The notes under the pieces are model-generated. The model worked only from the letters and a program-made list of their open reading frames with translations, was not told the origin of the DNA and did not search any database. Positions 23,796 through 35,748 of a DNA stretch of 64,000 nucleotides are shown here, in pieces (positions within the stretch are counted from its first letter, which is position 1; every line of letters begins with the position of its first letter). Position numbers and translations under genes: made by a program. Where the stretch lies: contig VUYV01000008.1 of NCBI GenBank assembly GCA_008711295.1, positions 186,001 through 250,000 on the forward strand. The letters run 5' to 3'. This DNA is from Anarhynchus alexandrinus (Eukaryota > Chordata > Aves > Charadriiformes > Charadriidae).

Positions 23796-24810
23796 CTCTG
23801 AGCAAGTCGATCTAGGTCTGTGAACAGCCGTGCTTCGAGCAGGAGGTTGGTCTGTGGACATCCAGGGGGACATTCCACCCCAAGCCCTTCTAGAAGTCTG
23901 TAAAAATTGCTATGAAATTCCCTTTAGCTGCAGTCTGCCTTTTCATGCTCTCCTGAAGCTTGGTTTTGATGAAGAAAAGATAAAACCAGAAATGTGGCCA
24001 ACACAAGGACACTCCTCCCTGCCCACACCAGTTGAAGCTCCACATTGTCCTGGGTCATTCATCCTGTTGGTGGCAGAGGACGGGCGTGTGTGCTCTGGGG
24101 GCTGCCCAGAGTAGTAGGATGGGGATTCACACTTTTCCTAAAAAATTACTTTATGGACCTGAGGGAGGGAAATGGTATCTTGGGAACAACTCTAAGCATA
24201 GCTTGACTGTGTCAATAGCTTAATTTGAGGGGAACAACAGGTGGTTCCTGGAGAGCAGAGGGGCACATTAGCTAGGACAGTCGGGATTACATCTTTCACA
24301 GCTAGTGGACAGAGAAAAAGAGAAGGCGGTTGTCACTGCCTGTTGAATGCAAAAGCATTTAGCAAAGAGCACGGGCAGAGAAAGGTGGTGCATCCCTGGT
24401 GTTCGGTGGAGATACGGATTGCAAATCCTGTTGCTAAAAGTTGTAATTCTCTCGACTGAAGTTATTTTGTGGGTCTCCCTGGAGGATCATGCCTCAGAGG
24501 TCAGAGGCAGTGCAGAGCAACTGCTTTAGGAAGACAGTAGTTTCAGTGCTGATGGGGGTTTCTCATGCACGTTGGCTATGCAAATTCATATAGTAGATTT
24601 GGTTTTCTCACCTAGTTTCAGTGAGACCGTCTGAATACTCCAGGCTGGAGGATTTCACAGTGTGGCACGCATACAGCATAGTTTGATCATACTGTGACAG
24701 ACAGCAATCTTGGCCACGTCTGCAGGACAGGATTCGCATGTGGTGCTCCAGCTTGGCATGCTTCTATGCAGCTGCTGCTCTACGCAAGTTTGGTTTGGAT
24801 GATCACAATG
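23796..24810. other. Stretch with no recognised gene
   Basis: No exon or repeat is recognised. Small frames on the + strand lack motifs. Confidence 0.35.
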
Positions 24811-24879
24811 TGTCCTGGTTTGAGGTCAAAGAGAGCATCTGTCATTCCTTCAGTGGCCGGTCCAGCCCAAACCACGACA
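24811..24879 (+). mobile_element. 69-bp LTR remnant with both ends intact
   Basis: Begins TGTCCTGGTTTGAGG and ends CAAACCACGACA, the same termini as the - strand reading of the 768-bp LTR at 4910-5677. The inner part (AGAGCATCTGTCATTC...CAGTGGCCGGTCCAG) matches the 3' end of that LTR. About 700 bp of the middle is missing. No target-site duplication is clear. Confidence 0.8.
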
Positions 24880-25734
24880 CTGTGGTAGCATTTGAAGGGA
24901 AAAGAGGGAAAAGACTTTAGAGGACAATTGTTTTTCCAACATATGTGCCGTTTGTGTCATGTTTTTTTTCTGGACAGGTGCCAGATGAAGTTGGTATGGG
25001 ACAAGGAGTGGAGGTTCAACAGGGGAGCTTGTCTTCCCCCCCGCAACAGTATCAGCTGGTCTAATGAGATTTATGCACTCCCTCTGCAGCCCTTGCCAAG
25101 TTATATCCGCTATCACTCCTGCTAAATTGATACCTTCATTCACTACACTGTTCTCCAAAGTCCCTCTGCTGCTGAGTTACTGTCATCCTTTCACTTTCTG
25201 TGTCTTTTGAAAGACTATCCCTGGAACCTGTTAATTAGAGAAAACCTGAAATTTACTTTCTAACACAAGATTTCCAGTTTTGGGATCATCTTTCCCCGTG
25301 CACTGCTGGTGTAACAGAGCCACTGGATTCCCTCCTGAGGCTGCTGAGACCCACTGCGGTCTTGCAGGTGCCCATCTGCAGTCACCTATCGCATCGTCAT
25401 CGCTGATGGGACTCCCCGTGACGCTAGCTGCACTGAGTCAGGTGCCCACAGCCACCCTCTCCTGCAGCCAGGGAGATACCGTGGACCCACCCTGGTGACC
25501 AAAATCAGAAAAAGAAGCAAGATGGTCTGTCTGCAGCCGTAAGCCTGAAGCAGCACTATGGGCAGGGAGCAGCCCCAGCCTGAGCTCAAATTTCAGCTCT
25601 TTTGTGTCTCCAGCTGTTTTGTGCGTGTAGCCCTAGAATGAAGTGTCTGCTGCTTGTGAAGCGGTAATGTCAAAGTGTTATTGTTTGAAGAACCCACAAC
25701 ATTTTGTTGTCATTTAGACAATTATTCTATCACC
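24880..25734. other. Stretch with no recognised gene
   Basis: Includes frames of 70-100 codons on both strands with no domain. Nothing else is seen. Confidence 0.35.
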
Positions 25735-26326
25735 TGATGACCCCTCCTCACCCAGGAAGGGGAATTGGGGAAAAAACAAGGAAACCTGAGGGCTGAAATA
25801 TAAACAGATTTAATAGAATAATACTAAATAATTAGCATTAATAATACGAAAGAACCAGTATTGATCCCAATACCAATATAAAATACACAAGGATTATACT
25901 CAGCCCATTCTATCCGTAGAAGCTGTGCACTCCCAGCAGGGGACAGCAAATGTGGGACACTGCGAGTGCTGCGGCTTCAGGAGGAAGGGCTCTGGCACTG
26001 GGGCGAGGAGTTCTCAGGATGGCAGCCATTGAGGGAGAGAGTGACTTCATAGCAAACTTTCTAATTTATATTGAATGTGATATTCTTGGTATGAAATAAT
26101 CTTGTTGGTAGCTTGGGTCAAGTGCCTGGGTCTCGCTCCTCCTCATCCCTGCACCTGGCGAGCTCGGAAACACTGAGACCTTGAAAGCCACATAAGATAG
26201 CTGGCTACAAAGTAAATATTTTCACAAATTCAGACACTAGACTCTTCTAGAGTTCTTAGAAGAGACCTTACTGAAAAGTAAAATTACTGAAAGAGAAATT
26301 AATCCTGTGTCACTCAAACCAGGACA
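25735..26326 (-). mobile_element. LTR of the same retroviral family, incomplete
   Basis: The right end reads CACTCAAACCAGGACA, the reverse of the TGTCCTGGTTTGA LTR start. Reading leftward, an ATTAAA (+ strand TTTAAT, 25807-25812) and the leader-like block GAGGAGGGG/TTCCCC resemble the 4910-5677 LTR family. The expected CAAACC.CGACA end is not found near 25700, so the 3' end is lost or diverged and the left boundary is approximate. Confidence 0.7.
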
Positions 26327-28939
26327 CAAAGCTAATAGTTTCACATGAAAGGTGAGATCTCATGTGGAGGGCTCAGTCTTGGCACTGATTTAGGGCAGTC
26401 CTGCTGAGGATGCACTGGAGAACACCAAGAAGCATGCTGAAAAGTGCAATCAATCTGGGAGGAAAAATGGAAGGATCTTGGGCAGAGGAGAAGATTTATG
26501 GAAAGCATAAGATCGATCCTTCTAAATGGTCTGCATGCTGTGTCTATCAGACTTTGAAGTTCCTCGGGTGATGGATGCTTATCACTCAGCGAGACAAAGC
26601 AAGAGACTATTTAATGCTCTTCCCTTTGACATCAGCCCAGTCAACCTATCTCAAGTCCTCCAGCAGGAAATTAGGAAATGCTTCGCAAACCCCCAACACA
26701 TCAGTAAACTCCAGTGGTTTCCTTCAGGCAATTTAAGTGGCTGGATCCAAAGGACTGTCTTAGACACACAAGGTCCCTGTGCAGTTGGCAGAAGTGCCGC
26801 AGCTCTTCCTGAAGGACTTGTGTGATGTGCATCCTTCTCTGCTGGCCCTGACTCTGCAGGGCCTGGCTCCAAAGTCAGGGTCTAAGCCTGTCTGTAGAGG
26901 AATGCATCACTGCTGCGCACTGCCCGGGGAAGGCTGGTGGCCAAGGCAGAGAAATCAGAAGCTTAGGTCTGAAAAGAGACCACCATCCACTCCAGACCCA
27001 TGACACCGTGCCTGGAGTGCAAGCGTGTTTCAGGCATGATGTGCAGGTGCTGATCCTGAACATGCGATCTACAAGATCAAACCCACTCTTTGAAAAGCAC
27101 CTTGAAGTTGGGGTGATGGCGATGTCAGTGACATTAGAGAGCAACATGCTGATGCTCAGAAAAGACTCTGTCCAGCTCGGGCAGCATTGCCCTGGGGAAA
27201 GGGGATACAGGAATGGAAAGGACGTTCACCAGAAACCCCTTCAGCCCAGTACATTACCTTCAGCAATGTGACATGGCAAGATACTCCAGGAGAAGACGAG
27301 AAACCTGCTGGCTCCCACACAGTCCAATTCCTTTATTGCTCATTTCTTTCCTACCCCAAAGATGTAGGTTATAATTTTACCCTGTCCACCTCATCATGAT
27401 TTTACTCTTTGTCTTCATCAATGCTTTCATGAGCCCTACTCAGCCCTTTCACAGGAAGAGTTTTTTTTAATCCACAGTGCAATAAGGCTGCTTATTCATT
27501 CCTGGCTCCTCTCCACTATTTTCTCTCACAGGAAACGCTTCTGCTTCCAGGTAGGCTGCAATGAGAGCACTTAGCACATCTCTCTGCTGTGCTGGTATGA
27601 GTCAATACGAGTTCAACCTTTGGAAAATTGTTTCTTGAAGGCCAGAGACATTTGTTTGTCCTATACCTAAACATCTTTCACTGACACATCAGAGCAACCA
27701 CAGCCCATCGCTTAGCATCCTGAGTGACAGCACAGTGTAATTGAGGACCCAATGAATGTCTAACAGGATAAAAAAGAACATGATGGCCACAGTTAATGGG
27801 GTCAAAGGAGGCCTACTATGGAAAACTTCATTTTCAGATTACTTTTGACTGTGCTAGTACAGTGCCTTCTTATTGTCACAGTCCCTAGTGTTTTTAAGGC
27901 AACAAAAGAATTTTCTCCCTAACAAATCTTACAATTGTTTTGGGGTTTTTTTCTGAAAAGCCTGTTTGTCACAACCCCTTATAGTTTCCTATCTTTCTTC
28001 ATCTTTCTCCCAAAGCTTGGTTTGAACAAAAACTATTCAGCATCCTGCAGCTCTTACGAGATGCAGTGTCCTGATGCACAGTGTTATTTTTTTCCTTTCT
28101 CCACACCACAGTCATCTTTAAGGAAAAGTGATCAGATGAGATAGCTTCTACTGTTAAATAAAACAATAGTTAGTGCCTTTTGGTGCCAGAACCCCCTCAG
28201 ATGTTGTTGACTTGTAGCCCAAATTTGCCAACAGGACGCAAGCCTAAGAAACCTCTGCCCTGCAGCCCCTTCCCAAGGAGACAGAATTTGGGAACGAGCG
28301 AGCCACACGCCCTGCTGACAGCACTGCAGTTCCCCTGTCAGCATACAGCCTGCAATTCCTCAGTTACAGCCTGACTCTGTGTTCAGGAGCTCTTTTTCCA
28401 GGGACATAGGAGTGTGGAGGCAACTTATTGTCAAAGGCAGAGTGGAGACCAGTTCTGTCTGCTCAGTCTTCTAATGCAGCAAAAGCCTCGGGGATACACG
28501 GGACACACCACCAGTCATCTCAGTTAGAGCCAGGTTTAAATTTAGGGACAAAGCAAAGAGAGAGAGGAAGGAAAGATGTGGTATATAAATTCCCAAGTTC
28601 CTTTTCCCTCTAGGGATAAAAAAAAACCAAAAAAACCCAAAGGTCTGGAGAAGTAGGGAGAGAAAGTCATTGGAAAGCACAGGTCAACTTTTAGGAAATA
28701 GGTTTTTCATCTAAAACCACTTCTTGGGAGCTGCAGCACTGAGAAATGTTGCTGAAGGCTGTGACCTCAAGCTGTGACCTCTCCAGGGGAGTAATTACTG
28801 CTGCTTAATACCAGCCTTCTCCTACAGCTTTTCCTCAATAAGGCCTACAGAGGGGCATCGAACTGTGTCTTATGTGGCACCAGTATGGGCTGCCCCAAGC
28901 TGAAATGGCTCTGCCCACACTACCTCATGTGGGGCAGAT
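26327..28939. other. Stretch with no recognised gene
   Basis: About 2.6 kb with no convincing exon or repeat family. The + strand frame 26526-26825 and its neighbours have no conserved motif. Confidence 0.35.
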
Positions 28940-29209
28940 GATGCAGAAACTAAAGATGATACAGGAGCCAAAGGCAACGCAGAAATGAGAGACAATGCAG
29001 GAGGCAGAGGGGATGCAGGAGGGAGAGGCGATGCAGGAGGCAGAGGCGATGCAGGGGGGAGAGGGGATGCAGGGGGAAGAGGGGATGCAGGACGGAAAGG
29101 GGATGCAGGAGGGAAAGGGGATGCAGGAGGGAGAGGGGATGCAGGAGGGAGAGGTGAAGCAGGAGGGAGAGGGGATGCAGGAGGGAGAGGCGATGCAGGA
29201 GGGAGAGGC
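28940..29209. repeat. Minisatellite, 18-bp unit, about 15 copies
   Basis: Tandem copies of GATGCAGGAGGGAGAGGG. The first three (28940-28993) are diverged, the next twelve (28994-29209) are close to one another. Total 270 bp, exactly 15 x 18. Because 18 is a multiple of 3, all frames stay open and give false repeat proteins (GDAGGR on +, PPASPL on -). No splice sites or protein context support translation. Confidence 0.92.
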
Positions 29210-32200
29210 ACACATGTGCCAGGCAGCACAAGCAGAGGCGTGAGGAAGAAAGCGAGATACGCTGCAGCTGCAGCAACTTGTCCACATTTATCCCACTGCT
29301 GCATAAATGTGGGGTGAGAAGATGTGGGGGGCTCTGCCCTCACATGTGAAACAACATGAGACACGAAGATGAAGGCAAGACATTTACGTTATCGAAATCC
29401 AAACCAGATTGAAAATTTAGCAGTTTTTCTGAGATGTTGATCTTTCCTTTGACTGAGAGCTTGGTGGAAGGGCTAACCAGGGAGCGAGAGAAAGCAGAGA
29501 GCCCTGGAGCACACCTCCAGGGAGCTCAGGGGAGTTACATCGGGGCATCACATAGGTGAAAACCAGCTCCTAACGCAAATGCACGAGCCGAACCACATTC
29601 TGTGTTGCTGCAGGACCGTGCAGCCATTCTGCTGTTGTGAAAGGGTGACCCAGAGTTGGCACGCTTCCCAGAAAGCACAGTGAAGCACCAAACTTTGGCT
29701 GCCTTACCCCCAGCATCAGCATAGCAGTGCGGTCAAGTTGTGGGTTTTCCTGGGAGAAGTGTGAAGTGAGCTGAACTAGTTGCACGGCAATTGAATATTT
29801 CCTGGTATGATAGACACTGTCCTGGCAAAGCAAACAGTCTGTCTTAGTATGTGAACTTAAATAGTGGTGTGATAACAAATACTTGGAGACTAATGCTGTG
29901 ATGAACAGAATTCATACATAAACTTTTCCAGTGTGAAGGTTCAGCCGCATTTTCCTACTATTGTGCTGAGAGAGAAAATAGTAACATATAATTCCAAAAA
30001 CAAAAAATCCACTGAGTTTTTAAGTTTCAAATGAGTGAAAAGATCTTGTTAATACTTTCCAAAAAAAAAAAAAAAAAAAAAGAAAGAAACTATGACAGGG
30101 TGGAGATCAAATGCAGAGGATTTTTTGTCTCATCTTTGGGATTCCTAGGAACTCACAATGTTTGGAAAGCAAGAAGAAAAACCCTTTGGTTGCTAGCTAG
30201 CATCCTGTCCCTAGCTATGAAGAAAAGCCTCTACCCCAGATTGGGTACAGTTTAAAATCTGGCCATACTCCTCAGCGCAAGCTGTGGGATAAAGCCTCAA
30301 CATGTGCCACTCTGCCCCAGGTGGGAAGTGTTCAGCATGCCACCCAAATGCAGATTAGATTGCTCAAATGCCTCAGAGTCCCCGGTGACCTTTCCACTGG
30401 GCCCCAGGGAGGATCAGCAAGTCTCCTGAGAGCACCTGAGAAAGTGCCCGAGATCATTTCAATGCCAAGAAGCACAAGATGTATGGGTCAGGGCAGAAAT
30501 GGCATGGTCAGTGGGGCTGTGGACCAGAAGCCCTTGTTTCTGAGCTATTTTATTCTTACTGTAGCGCTGAAATTAGCTTCTGTACAAGATGTCAGTTTTA
30601 GCATTTTAAATATGAAAACTCTCCAGCCACTGGATGATGCCAGAAGTGTCAGATTCACTTCAGGATTACCAATGCATTTGCACAGAAAGCAAAAATCCTA
30701 CACCTCATTTTGGGGCTACATTGCACTTAATCCTTGTTTGACACCTGGAAACACAGTCATTCATCCTCCCAAATGACTCTCCTAGCTGTACTGCAATTTC
30801 ATCTACTCACCTCTTCTTTCCTGCATTGCCTTCAAACCTGCCCATATTGACTGCCCATTCCTCCTGTAGGAAAAAAAAAAAAAAAAGTTTGTTATAACCA
30901 AAGGCTACTGTAACATACAGACACAAGCACTGCTTCCCCAACGGACCCATCTCAAGAGGGTAAGGATGGAGTGAAAGGGCAGACTGTTAGGGTTTCTGGG
31001 GTATATCTGTTTGATGGCTACTTGGCTATTGGGTATTTGGCATTTGGCTATTAAGCTTAATCGGAGAAACTAATTGAAGAGAAGGCTTTATACAGACAGC
31101 CCAGTCTGGGACTGAGCCTGCCCACACTGAGCCGCCCTGTTGCAGTTCAATGCCAAACTATGGGACTACACAATGGCTACCACCAAGCCCAGAACATCCC
31201 TCTTACCCCTCAGCTACGTCTGCAACACAGACCAACTCTGCGTTTGCATCTACATTACTCTCTCTCTTTCTGTGAGCATGCAAAGCAATCTCTTGAGCAT
31301 TGTTGGTGAGACTTTCCAAGGTACAACTGCATTGAATTTGCTGGGAGGGTGCTACGGGCAGTTCAGGACAGGGAACATCCACAGAATGACTCTTCTCACA
31401 GTTTTCTCAAGCTTTGGCTAAACATTCTAGCAAAGTTCAGGAGAGTTTCCAGGAGCGATGTGGGCTGTGGCTTGATGCCGCTGGTCTTTCTGCCCCAGCA
31501 GCTCTTCCTCTGGCTGGCTCCCACCTGGGAGCCAACTACCCCATTCTTCATTTTTGCCCACACAACTGCTTGCGGGACTACGTGTAAGCTGATGAGGGAA
31601 GTCATGAAGTCTAACTTCTTCCACAAGGAGATTTATAAAGCCTGGATCACCTCTCTGGTTCACAGAGCAGTCCCGCTGCCATCACATGGGGCAGCACAAA
31701 GGCAAGAACAGCTCAAACCAGTTTTCTCACCCTGGGAAATGTATGGGGAAACCACTGTGTCCCCTAGCCACCCCAGTCCCGAGGCCAGGCCCGGGGCTGC
31801 AGCCACATGAAACATTGCTTCAGCAGGAGAACCATCTTGAGAAAGTCCTCTTGCCATAGCCTGGAGCATGGGAGTGGGCCTATCTGAAGCCAGCTGGAGA
31901 AGGGGGTCACTGTGAACCCCGCTGGTGTTCAGCAATCAGGTGCAGAGCCCCGCAAGCAGTTGTGTCAGCACTTCTCAGGCGAAGCAATACAAATCCCAGA
32001 GCTTTGTGCTGTCTCCGCTGTCGGCACAGAGGATTGCGCAAAGGGTCCTTGCTTGCCCAGACCTTGGAGCATGTCAGTACTGCACCGGAGCCTGCAGTTC
32101 TCGTGGGTGAAGAAAACCGTCTGTCTGGAAGTTATTCTCCTAGTTTTCTAGTTGAGTAGTAAAACGGGTTTGCTATTGCACTAGCGAAAGTCCATATGGG

Positions 32201-32980
32201 AAAGGTGCATCCTTGCCATTCCAGCAGCCTTTGACTACCACCTCCCCGCAAGAAATCAGTCCATATCATCACTTTTCCAACCCCACTAAATAGGAATCCG
32301 AAGCACAGCAGGGCACAAACCAGTTCTTCTCTAACACGATTTTGCCAAATTAGGTTTCTTATTCCTATTCCCAAACTCGCTGGGATACACAGCTTCATTT
32401 TTTTTGATTTGATGCAAGAATTTAAGGTCAGGTCTCCATCATCGCAAGCGAGTACCACGTCCACTGACTACAAGCTGCCTTGAGCGTGGATGTGGAGTAA
32501 GGGCAAGTTTTTTCCATGTTTGCGGCAGATCAGTGATTGTATAGAGGGATCTCTGTTGAAGAGAACTGTCAGCTCATCAGCATGTGTGTCAAGAAGTGAA
32601 AAGGAGGAAAAAAGTCTGTTTGGGGCAATGCAGAGGGCATGCCCTAGGAGTCAGGGAGACCAAAAAGCCAGACTGAAAGGTGTAAATGATTTTAAATGTA
32701 TACAGATGACAACTGTGTAATTAATTACCCTGATTTAAGTTACACTGATTTTTTTTTTTTGTGTGTAGGTAACGCCGAAGGCTACGCTGTTATCTAAGAG
32801 GAATGTTTGTGTCTGGAGATTCATTCTCACCCTGCCAATAATAAACCTTCCCTGGAGTTTCTGAAACATTAATTATAGTTTTGTAACGCACAAGTTTTGC
32901 AACCAGCTCAAGGTAATTCTCTATAACACTGAGCTCTGACAGAAACAAATTAATCGTTGATTTGAAAACTGACAGTTGCC
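29210..32980. other. Long stretch with no recognised gene
   Basis: Contains A-runs at about 30060-30081 and 30870-30886. Open frames of up to 153 codons (30321-30776, 31349-31810) show no domain or splice logic. No CR1 or LTR is identified. Confidence 0.35.
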
Positions 32981-33000
32981 TAGGCATGAGCGCTCAAGAC

Positions 33001-33006
33001 TTTATT
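33001..33006 (-). promoter_or_regulatory. Possible poly(A) signal AATAAA on the - strand
   Basis: TTTATT on + gives AATAAA on -, 220 bp beyond the stop of the candidate exon at 33226. It supports that exon only weakly because the hexamer is common. Confidence 0.3.
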
Positions 33007-33225
33007 ACGTTTGTTGTGTATAAATAAAATGGGTCTCACCATACGTGCCAGCCCGTCTGCCTACATATGCACACGCACACCCTCCAACATAGCCAGCACC
33101 TGGGAAGAACCAGTTTACCCCAGTTAAAAAGCAAGCATGAACAGCCCCAAGTGGGAGGAAGAATTAAAAGCGAAGATCTCTGATGCAGCTGGACATCATT
33201 TGAGTATTTCATCCAGGGGCTTCCC

Positions 33226-33390
33226 TCACTGAGGTGACACCAAGACACAGGGGTTCCTGCCGACGCTGCTCCCTGCTCCAGCCTCGACACGTCCCAGGTG
33301 CAGAGGGCTGCTTTGTAGCAGCATCTCCTTCAGATCCATGGCTTTCATCTCTACCACATCAAATCCTTTAGCTCGGATCACGAAACAAGC
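33226..33390 (-). CDS. Possible last coding exon of a - strand gene
   Basis: On the - strand an acceptor-like CTTGTCCCTTTAG (AG complement at 33391-33392) opens a 165-nt frame ending in TGA at 33228-33226. The translation starts ACFVIRAKGFDVVEMKAMDL, has a basic/hydrophobic then helical, charged composition, and ends NPCVLVSPQ. About 220 bp further on is AATAAA (+ strand TTTATT, 33001-33006), so it would have a plausible 3' UTR. I do not recognise the protein. In mammals SEC11A lies upstream of ZNF592 on the opposite strand, but this segment does not read as the SEC11A C-terminus that I know. A chance open frame is a real possibility. Confidence 0.3.
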   Translation of the reverse strand, partial: ACFVIRAKGFDVVEMKAMDLKEMLLQSSPLHLGRVEAGAGSSVGRNPCVLVSPQ

Positions 33391-34151
33391 CTAAAGGGAC
33401 AAGTTTAAACCTCAAAAAAAAATTAAAAAAAGGAGGAAGATTTTTTATTTTCACATTACCACATTGGACTAAATATAAAAAAAAAATGTGATTTTTAGAT
33501 CGTACAGAAGAATATACATTCTCCTTAGGCCTTTTCATGTTTCTGCTGCCTTGAGGAGGGGAATGGAGCTTCCCACCCAGCCGTTCTAGAGCTGCCTCTC
33601 CTCCTTGGCCATCTGGGATGGAGCTAAACTCCCATGGGTGTTATATTTCTTAATTAGCACAACCCTTCAAATTACAGTGGCTTTCCTGCAAGCCACAACT
33701 TGTGCAGGACCGTGGCAGATCTTTATAGATTGTGTAAGAAATGTCAGCTCTCTTACTAGATACCACTTACAGCTCCTGAGCAGCTTTTCATAGAGACATG
33801 CTAAAAATACAGGTAACAGTCATGATATTGAAAGTGTTTTCTCTGCATGACTTCCTTTGCTCTTTTGTTGGTCTTGAGGGACCGGCTATCACCTCCAAAT
33901 TGAGCCAAGTGATGACACCAATTCAGAAACGAAGGAAGTGAAGCTTTGAGTTTCAATAAAAAAACCCATGGGACAGATGACAAGGAAAAAAATAATTATT
34001 TAACTAGACAAGAAACAGATGTGGTATAAACAATGCTGTATGTCCAGTACCAGGTGTAGATGGTAAAAAAGTCACGTCACGGGAAAGACAAACTGAAGAA
34101 ATACTTGTCTTTTATTATGATAGGAGGGTGACATGTTCATACCTGAACACA
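33391..34151. other. Stretch with no recognised gene
   Basis: AT-rich with several A-runs (33413-33430, 33475-33487). No gene or repeat family is identified. Confidence 0.35.
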
Positions 34152-34277
34152 AAATGCTTCACAGCATCACAGAGTGGTTGAAACTGGAAGGAACCTCCAG
34201 AGATCATCTGGTCTAACCTCAAGCAGAGCCACCTAGAGCCAGTTGCCCAGGAAATCCAGATGGCTTTTGAACACCTC
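34152..34277 (-). mobile_element. CR1 3' end, antisense, left piece of a split element
   Basis: The + strand CACAGCATCACAGAGTGG and the following GGAACCTCCAGAGATCATC are the reverse of a CR1 3' end. The element is cut at about 34277 by an LTR and resumes at 34839. Confidence 0.85.
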
Positions 34278-34838
34278 TGTGTTGGTTTTGGCTGGGGTAG
34301 AGTAAATTTTCTTTATAGTAGCTGGTATGGGGCTATGTTTTGGATTTGTGCTGGAAACAGCGCTGGTAACACAGGGATGTTTTAGTTACCTATGAGCAGG
34401 GCTTGCACAGAGTCGAGGCCTTTTCTACTGGGGGTGCAAAAGGATTTGGGAGGGGACACAGCTGGGACAGCTGACCCCAACTGCCCAAAGGGACATGCCA
34501 TACCATTTGACATCATGCTCAGTATACAAAGCTGGGGGAAGAAGGAGGAAAAGGGGGACGTTCGGAGATATGGCATTTTCTTTTCCCAAGTAACCGTTAC
34601 GCGTGAAGGAGCCCTGCTTTCCTGGAGATGGCTGAACACCTGCCTGCCCATGGGAAGCAGTGAATGAATTCCTTGCTTTGCTTTGTTTGTATGCATGGCT
34701 TTTGCTTTACTTATTAGACTGTCCTTACCACAACCCACAAGTTTTCTCACTTTTCTGATTCTCTGCCCCATCCCACTACAGGGAAGTGAGCGAGCGACTG
34801 CGTGGTGTGTAGTTGCTGGCTGGGGTTAAACCACGACA
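34278..34838 (+). mobile_element. Solo LTR inserted in a CR1
   Basis: Starts TGTGTTGGTTTTGGCTGGGG and ends GGGGTTAAACCACGACA, with a diverged poly(A) region (TTATTAGACTGTC near 34711) and the GAGTGAGCGAGCG-type 3' stretch. This wording is typical of an avian ERV LTR. CR1 sequence flanks both sides and would be continuous without it. I could not see a clear target-site duplication. Confidence 0.88.
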
Positions 34839-35215
34839 GACAGTTTTGGAGACTCCACAACCTCTCTGGGCAACCTGTACCAGCGCTCAGTCACCCTCCC
34901 GGTGAAATGTGTTTGCTGATGTTCAGAGGGAACCTCCTACGTTTCAGTGTGTGCCCACTGCCTCCAGTCCCAGCTGTGGGCACCTCTGAGAAGAGCCTGG
35001 CTCTGTCTTCTTCGTGCTCTCCCTCCAGGTGTTTATAGACATTGATGAGATCCTCCAGAGCCGTCTCTTCTCCAGGCTGAACAGTCTCCGCTCGCTCAGC
35101 CTTGCCTCATACCTGAGGTGCTCCAGTCCCGTCACCATCATGGTGGCCCTTTGTTGACTCTGGTCTTTCTCATAGTGGGTGAGCCCAGCACAGGACACGG
35201 GTCCCCTGGGGGAGC
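34839..35215 (-). mobile_element. CR1, antisense, right piece of a split element
   Basis: Continues the CR1 from TTTTGGAGACTCCACAACC through the 3' UTR into the end of ORF2 (- strand [20 protein letters not shown] at about 35050-35140). It ends near 35215. Confidence 0.88.
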
Positions 35216-35599
35216 TTCTGAATCCATCACTATGGAAGATTCTATACAAAAACCATTACCATCAACTAATATTAACTGTAGGACTTGATAGCACATATGG
35301 GGGAGATTTATCCACTAAGGAAGATGCTGAGCAACCAGCAGCGACACTCAAAAAATGCTAATGGCCTACGCGACCTGCGTAGCTCCCCAAAAATCTCCCG
35401 CCATTCACATGCTGGTGACGAGAGCGCGATCAATTCCAGCTGCCTTAGCCAAACCTCACCAGTGCCGAGGCGGAAGGAGTTAAAAAGGCGGGCGCCGCTG
35501 TAGAAAATAGCATTTTTTTGGGGCGGGGGGTGGAAATCCTGTCAGAGACAGCCCTGAGGAGACAGTGGGCGCGGGGGCCCGGCCGGCCTCCGCCTATCC

Positions 35600-35681
35600 C
35601 CCGGGGGCGACGCGGGCCGCGGAGCGGGCGGCCCACAGGGCCCTGCAGGCCGCCCGCCCCGCGGCCCGCGTCGCCCCCGGG
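35600..35681. repeat. 82-bp near-perfect palindrome in the CpG island
   Basis: The arms 35600-35633 and 35648-35681 are 34 bp each and reverse-complementary with a single mismatch. The 14-bp centre contains CAGGGCCCTG, itself a palindrome. The arms are nearly all G/C. Confidence 0.93.
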
Positions 35682-35748
35682 CCGTAGACGGTGGAAAACG
35701 GTTGAGGATGGGGCGGTCCGCCATGCCCCGGCCCCGTCCCCGTCCCCG

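Noticed and set aside
28940..29209. CRISPR-like direct repeats
   Set aside because: Units are head-to-tail without spacers, and the genome is a vertebrate.
28870..29364. Several 82-164-codon repeat proteins on both strands
   Set aside because: They are translations of the 18-bp minisatellite, whose length is a multiple of three.
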